From: Erysipelotrichaceae bacterium
GTDB lineage: Bacteria; Bacillota_I; Bacilli_A; Erysipelotrichales; Erysipelotrichaceae
Direction of reading: 5' to 3'
Length of the DNA stretch: 8,358 nt
Assembly (NCBI GenBank): GCA_017561615.1
Contig: JAFZBT010000086.1
Span: 1-8,358, forward strand
A model generated the notes under the pieces. The model was not told the DNA's origin. It searched no databases and saw only the letters and a program-made list of their open reading frames with translations. Shown piece after piece: positions 6,009 through 8,358 of the stretch. The translations under genes were made by a program, and so were the position numbers. Position 1 is the first letter of the stretch. The number at the start of each line of letters is the position of its first letter.

Positions 6009-7348
6009 TTTATCCAAGCATAGCGAAACTGTCGGAAGAGGAGATCACCTCACTTTGCGGCGAATACCGCAAGCACAACTGCATCAACGCCGAACTCAGT
6101 GAGCAGTACGGCGTCAAGAGAGGACTACGCAATCCCGACGGTACCGGCGTGCTGGCCGGACTGACCAGCATCTGCGATGTCGTGGGCTACGACCGCCAGG
6201 GGGATAAGATCATTCCCATTGACGGCAAGCTGATCTACCGCGGCATCGACCTGCAGGATCTGGTGGACGAAGCGATCAATAACGACAAGTTCATGTTTGA
6301 GGAAGTGGCCTGGCTGCTGCTGTTCGGCTCCCGGGCAACCAAAGAGCAGCTGGAAAAATTCCATCATCTGATGGAAGAACACCGGGAACTGCCGGCCGGC
6401 TTTGCCGAACTGATGATCATGAACGCGCCTTCCCCCAACCTGATGAACAAGATGGCCAGATCGGTGCTGGCGATGTATTCCTATGATGACTATCCCGATG
6501 ACACCTCGCTGGAGAACGTCATGAAGCAGTCGATCAACCTGATCGCCCAGCTGCCGACCATGATGATCTACGCCTACCAGTCCTTACGGCATACCTACCA
6601 GCATAAGTCGCTGTATTTCCATTATCCCAAGAGCGGACTGTCTACGGCTGAGCACATTCTGGACATTTACCGTCCCGATCAGAACTATACCCACCAGGAA
6701 GCCAGACTGCTGGATCTGTGCATGGTTCTGCACGCCGATCACGGCGGCGGCAACAACTCCACCTTCGCTGACCGGGTGCTGTCATCAACCGGTACCGATA
6801 CCTACAGCGCCATTTCGGCAGCCATCGGATCTCTTAAGGGGCCCAAGCACGGCGGCGCCAATCTGAAGGTCATGGAACTGCTTGATGAGATGATGGCGAA
6901 TCTGAAGGACACTGAAGACCGTGAAGAGGTCAGAGAGTATCTGCGCAAGGTGATTCGCAAGCAGGCCGGTGACGGTACCGGACTGCTGTACGGCATCGGA
7001 CATGCCGTTTACACCAAGAGCGATCCCCGGGCTCAGATTCTGAAGAAGCAGACCCGGAATATCGCTTACGAAAAGGGCTTCCGGAAGGAATTTGACCTGA
7101 TCTGCCTGATCGAGGAACTGGCTCCCGGCGTCTTTGCTGAGGAGAAGGGACAGACCAAGAACGTCTGCGCCAATGTCGACCTGTTCTCCGGTCTGGTTTA
7201 CCGGGTACTGGGCATTGACGAGAATCTCTTTACGCCGCTGTTTGCGATCAGCCGGATCACCGGCTGGTGCGCTCACCGGATGGAGGAGGTCGAATTCGGC
7301 AACCGGCTGATCCGCCCGGCCTACCGCTACATCGAGTCTGTGAAGTAA
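6005..7348 (+). CDS. citrate synthase (Si-type)
   Basis: A 447-residue citrate synthase condensing oxaloacetate and acetyl-CoA to citrate, the first step of the arm leading to 2-oxoglutarate. Catalytic motifs: LHADHGGGN at residues 242-250 (first histidine region), GPKHGGAN at 279-286 (H282, second histidine), and GIGHAVYTKSDPRA at 330-343, matching the citrate synthase signature with catalytic aspartate D340. The end has SRITGWCAHRMEE at 416-428 and RLIRPAYRY at 434-442. About 70 N-terminal residues precede the core, making it longer than Bacillus CitZ. 2-Methylcitrate synthase is the alternative, but no propionate-pathway gene (prpB, prpD) is present and the partners are icd and aconitase. 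The ATG lies in ATGA shared with the aconitase stop, and AAGGGAGG at 5991-5998 is six bases upstream. No hairpin terminator is seen between its stop and the pyr leader. Confidence 0.93.
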   Translation: MIYPSIAKLSEEEITSLCGEYRKHNCINAELSEQYGVKRGLRNPDGTGVLAGLTSICDVVGYDRQGDKIIPIDGKLIYRGIDLQDLVDEAINNDKFMFEEVAWLLLFGSRATKEQLEKFHHLMEEHRELPAGFAELMIMNAPSPNLMNKMARSVLAMYSYDDYPDDTSLENVMKQSINLIAQLPTMMIYAYQSLRHTYQHKSLYFHYPKSGLSTAEHILDIYRPDQNYTHQEARLLDLCMVLHADHGGGNNSTFADRVLSSTGTDTYSAISAAIGSLKGPKHGGANLKVMELLDEMMANLKDTEDREEVREYLRKVIRKQAGDGTGLLYGIGHAVYTKSDPRAQILKKQTRNIAYEKGFRKEFDLICLIEELAPGVFAEEKGQTKNVCANVDLFSGLVYRVLGIDENLFTPLFAISRITGWCAHRMEEVEFGNRLIRPAYRYIESVK

Positions 7349-7369
7349 GATCATTTCTGAACTTTCTTC

Positions 7370-7397
7370 TTGCATTACCCCATATTTGTGTTAAGAT
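7370..7397 (+). promoter_or_regulatory. promoter of the pyrR operon
   Basis: TTGCAT (7370-7375) and TAAGAT (7392-7397) are 16 bases apart, each matching four or more consensus positions. The start would fall near 7404, placing the PyrR-binding hairpin almost at the 5' end of the transcript. An alternative -10 is TTATAG at 7397-7402. Confidence 0.55.
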
Positions 7398-7407
7398 TAT
7401 AGCAATG

Positions 7408-7440
7408 AACTTCAAGACGGTGCAGAGACGCCGACAAGTT
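7408..7440 (+). promoter_or_regulatory. PyrR-binding hairpin (anti-antiterminator) of the pyr attenuator
   Basis: The RNA folds as a lower stem AACTT (7408-7412) with AAGTT (7436-7440), a purine-rich internal bulge (CAAGA at 7413-7417 opposite AC), and an upper stem CGGTG (7418-7422) with CGCCG (7429-7433). The hexaloop CAGAGA (7423-7428) matches the known PyrR loop consensus CNGNGA. PyrR carrying UMP would stabilise this hairpin and so let the downstream terminator form. When PyrR is absent or PRPP-bound, CGCCGACA (7429-7436) can instead pair with TGTCGGTG (7473-7480) as the antiterminator. Confidence 0.88.
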
Positions 7441-7466
7441 TGTGCTGTTAAACCTTTTTAGCGAGC

Positions 7467-7495
7467 AGATCCTGTCGGTGCGACAGGATTTTTTT
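7467..7495 (+). terminator. pyr attenuator terminator
   Basis: ATCCTGTCG (7469-7477) pairs perfectly with CGACAGGAT (7481-7489) around a 3-base GTG loop, followed by T through 7495. The 5' arm is the same segment that pairs with 7429-7436 in the antiterminator, so the two structures exclude each other. It ends two bases before the pyrR ribosome site and is also the first clear terminator downstream of the citrate synthase gene. Confidence 0.9.
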
Positions 7496-7509
7496 CAGGG
7501 AGAAGAGAA

Positions 7510-8046
7510 ATGAAACTTAAGTCTCAGATCATGAACGAAGAAGACATCAACCGTACGCTGATCCGCCTGGCGCATCAGATACTGGAGAAAAACAACGGGG
7601 CTCAGGACATCTGTCTCATCGGCATCAAGACCCGTGGCGTCCCCCTGGCGCAGCGCATCGCCGACAATATTGAAAAGATCGAACATGTAAAGGTTGAAAC
7701 CGGTGTTTTGGACATCACGCTCTACCGTGATGATCTCAGCAAGATCACCGTTGATCCCGTCGTCAGCCAGTCACATGTTCCTTTTTCTATCGAGGACAGA
7801 ACCGTCATCCTGGTGGATGACGTCATCTTCACCGGCCGCACGGCCCGGGCAGCGCTGGATGCGCTGATGGCGTTGGGACGGCCCCGAAGAGTGCAGCTGG
7901 TCGAACTGATCGACCGCGGCCACAGCGAACTGCCGATCAGAGCCAATTACGTAGGGAAGAACATTCCCACATCATTGAATGAAGTTGTCAGCGTACATCT
8001 TCAGGAAACCGATGGTGTGAATGATGTTGTCATATACGAACTTTAA
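7510..8046 (+). CDS. pyrR: PyrR, bifunctional pyr operon attenuation protein / uracil phosphoribosyltransferase
   Basis: A 178-residue PyrR, which binds the pyr leader RNA when UMP is high and terminates transcription. It often also makes UMP from uracil and PRPP. Visible are IGIKTRGVPLAQRI at residues 37-50, LYRDDL at 71-76, the PRPP-binding loop VILVDDVIFTGRT at 99-111 (acidic pair D103-D104), and the family-specific RGHSELPIRANYVGKNIPTS at 137-156, rich in basic RNA-contacting residues. The length equals the family norm. The start is supported by AGGGAG (7497-7502), seven bases before the ATG. It sits directly behind its own attenuator, as in Bacillus, and its stop overlaps the ribosome site of the permease gene. 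Autoregulation is expected. Confidence 0.97.
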   Translation: MKLKSQIMNEEDINRTLIRLAHQILEKNNGAQDICLIGIKTRGVPLAQRIADNIEKIEHVKVETGVLDITLYRDDLSKITVDPVVSQSHVPFSIEDRTVILVDDVIFTGRTARAALDALMALGRPRRVQLVELIDRGHSELPIRANYVGKNIPTSLNEVVSVHLQETDGVNDVVIYEL

Positions 8047-8059
8047 GGAGGGATAAGAA

Positions 8060-8358
8060 ATGACACAGAAAACCAATTCTCAGAGATTTGAAAGCTATCT
8101 TCCGGATCAGACACCGCCGTTAGGACGGCTGCTGATGTATGCCATTCAGCAGGTCATCGTCATGTTCCCGGCAACCATTACCGTTGCCCTGATCACCAAG
8201 TTCCCGGTCAGCACCACGATCTTCGCCAGCGGTCTGGCAACCGTCGTGTTTACGATCCTGACCAAGGGCAAGCTGCCGATGTACTACGGAAGCTCCTTCG
8301 CCTACCTCAGCGCCGTTCTGGCTCTGGCCACCACGGAACTGGGTTGCAGTGTTGATGA
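8060..8358 (+). CDS. uracil/xanthine permease, NCS2 family (N-terminal part, runs off the window)
   Basis: 99 codons of a nucleobase:cation symporter-2 transporter that imports uracil (or xanthine) through the cytoplasmic membrane with protons. The N-terminus MTQKTNSQRFESYLPDQTPP is followed by a first helix around residues 26-45 (IQQVIVMFPATITVAL), the family segment STTIFASGLATVVFTILTKGK near 51-71 and YYGSSFAYLSAV at about 75-86, which is the conserved GSSFA element. Placement after pyrR matches pyrP/uraA in pyr operons, so uracil is the favoured substrate. The start is supported by AAGGAGGG (8045-8052), seven bases before the ATG and overlapping the pyrR stop. In the first helix the usual QH pair of the family reads QQ. 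The missing C-terminal three quarters prevent assigning the substrate from binding residues. Confidence 0.92.
   Translation, partial: MTQKTNSQRFESYLPDQTPPLGRLLMYAIQQVIVMFPATITVALITKFPVSTTIFASGLATVVFTILTKGKLPMYYGSSFAYLSAVLALATTELGCSVD

Noticed and set aside
1..8358. CRISPR arrays, tRNA or rRNA genes, insertion sequences, attachment sites, phage genes.
   Set aside because: No direct repeat array, cloverleaf, transposase motif or terminal inverted repeat was seen by eye, and every stretch over about 160 bases is explained by a coding gene.

Overview
The window looks like a chromosomal stretch of a Firmicutes (Bacillota) bacterium of moderate GC content. Strong AAGGAG-type ribosome sites, a PyrR-dependent RNA attenuator before pyrR, a Cof-type HAD phosphatase and a clostridial-type uracil/xanthine permease all point there. 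Codon third positions rich in G and C suggest a gut Clostridia or Erysipelotrichia relative, but this is a guess from style, not a placement. Nothing indicates a phage, transposon, plasmid, CRISPR array or tRNA/rRNA gene, and base composition looks even throughout.

Layout. (1) 1-1510, + strand: the last 64 codons of an unrecognised protein, tightly coupled to a galactokinase-family kinase with an unusual sugar-binding motif, then a terminator hairpin. (2) 1519-2658, - strand: a two-gene unit, a Cof-type HAD phosphatase followed by a small cysteine-rich zinc-ribbon protein, ending at a bidirectional terminator that faces the kinase gene. (3) 2659-2805: a divergent promoter region with a good + strand promoter, a perfect -10 box on the - strand and a 6-bp dyad between them. 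(4) 2806-7348, + strand: three genes joined by two ATGA stop/start overlaps, encoding an NAD-type isocitrate dehydrogenase, an aconitase-superfamily hydratase and a citrate synthase. Together they would make 2-oxoglutarate from oxaloacetate and acetyl-CoA, the oxidative arm used for glutamate synthesis. (5) 7349-8358, + strand: a promoter, a PyrR-binding attenuator leader, pyrR, and the start of a uracil/xanthine permease gene that runs off the window, forming the head of a pyrimidine operon.

The most interesting points are the aconitase, which resembles the poorly characterised E. coli YbhJ branch yet sits between the dehydrogenase and the citrate synthase, and the kinase, in which the usual GEHTDY motif reads GNHTDH. 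The compact pyr attenuator can be drawn base by base. No convincing wholly new system was found: this is mostly core metabolism with some unusual family branches and regulatory details.
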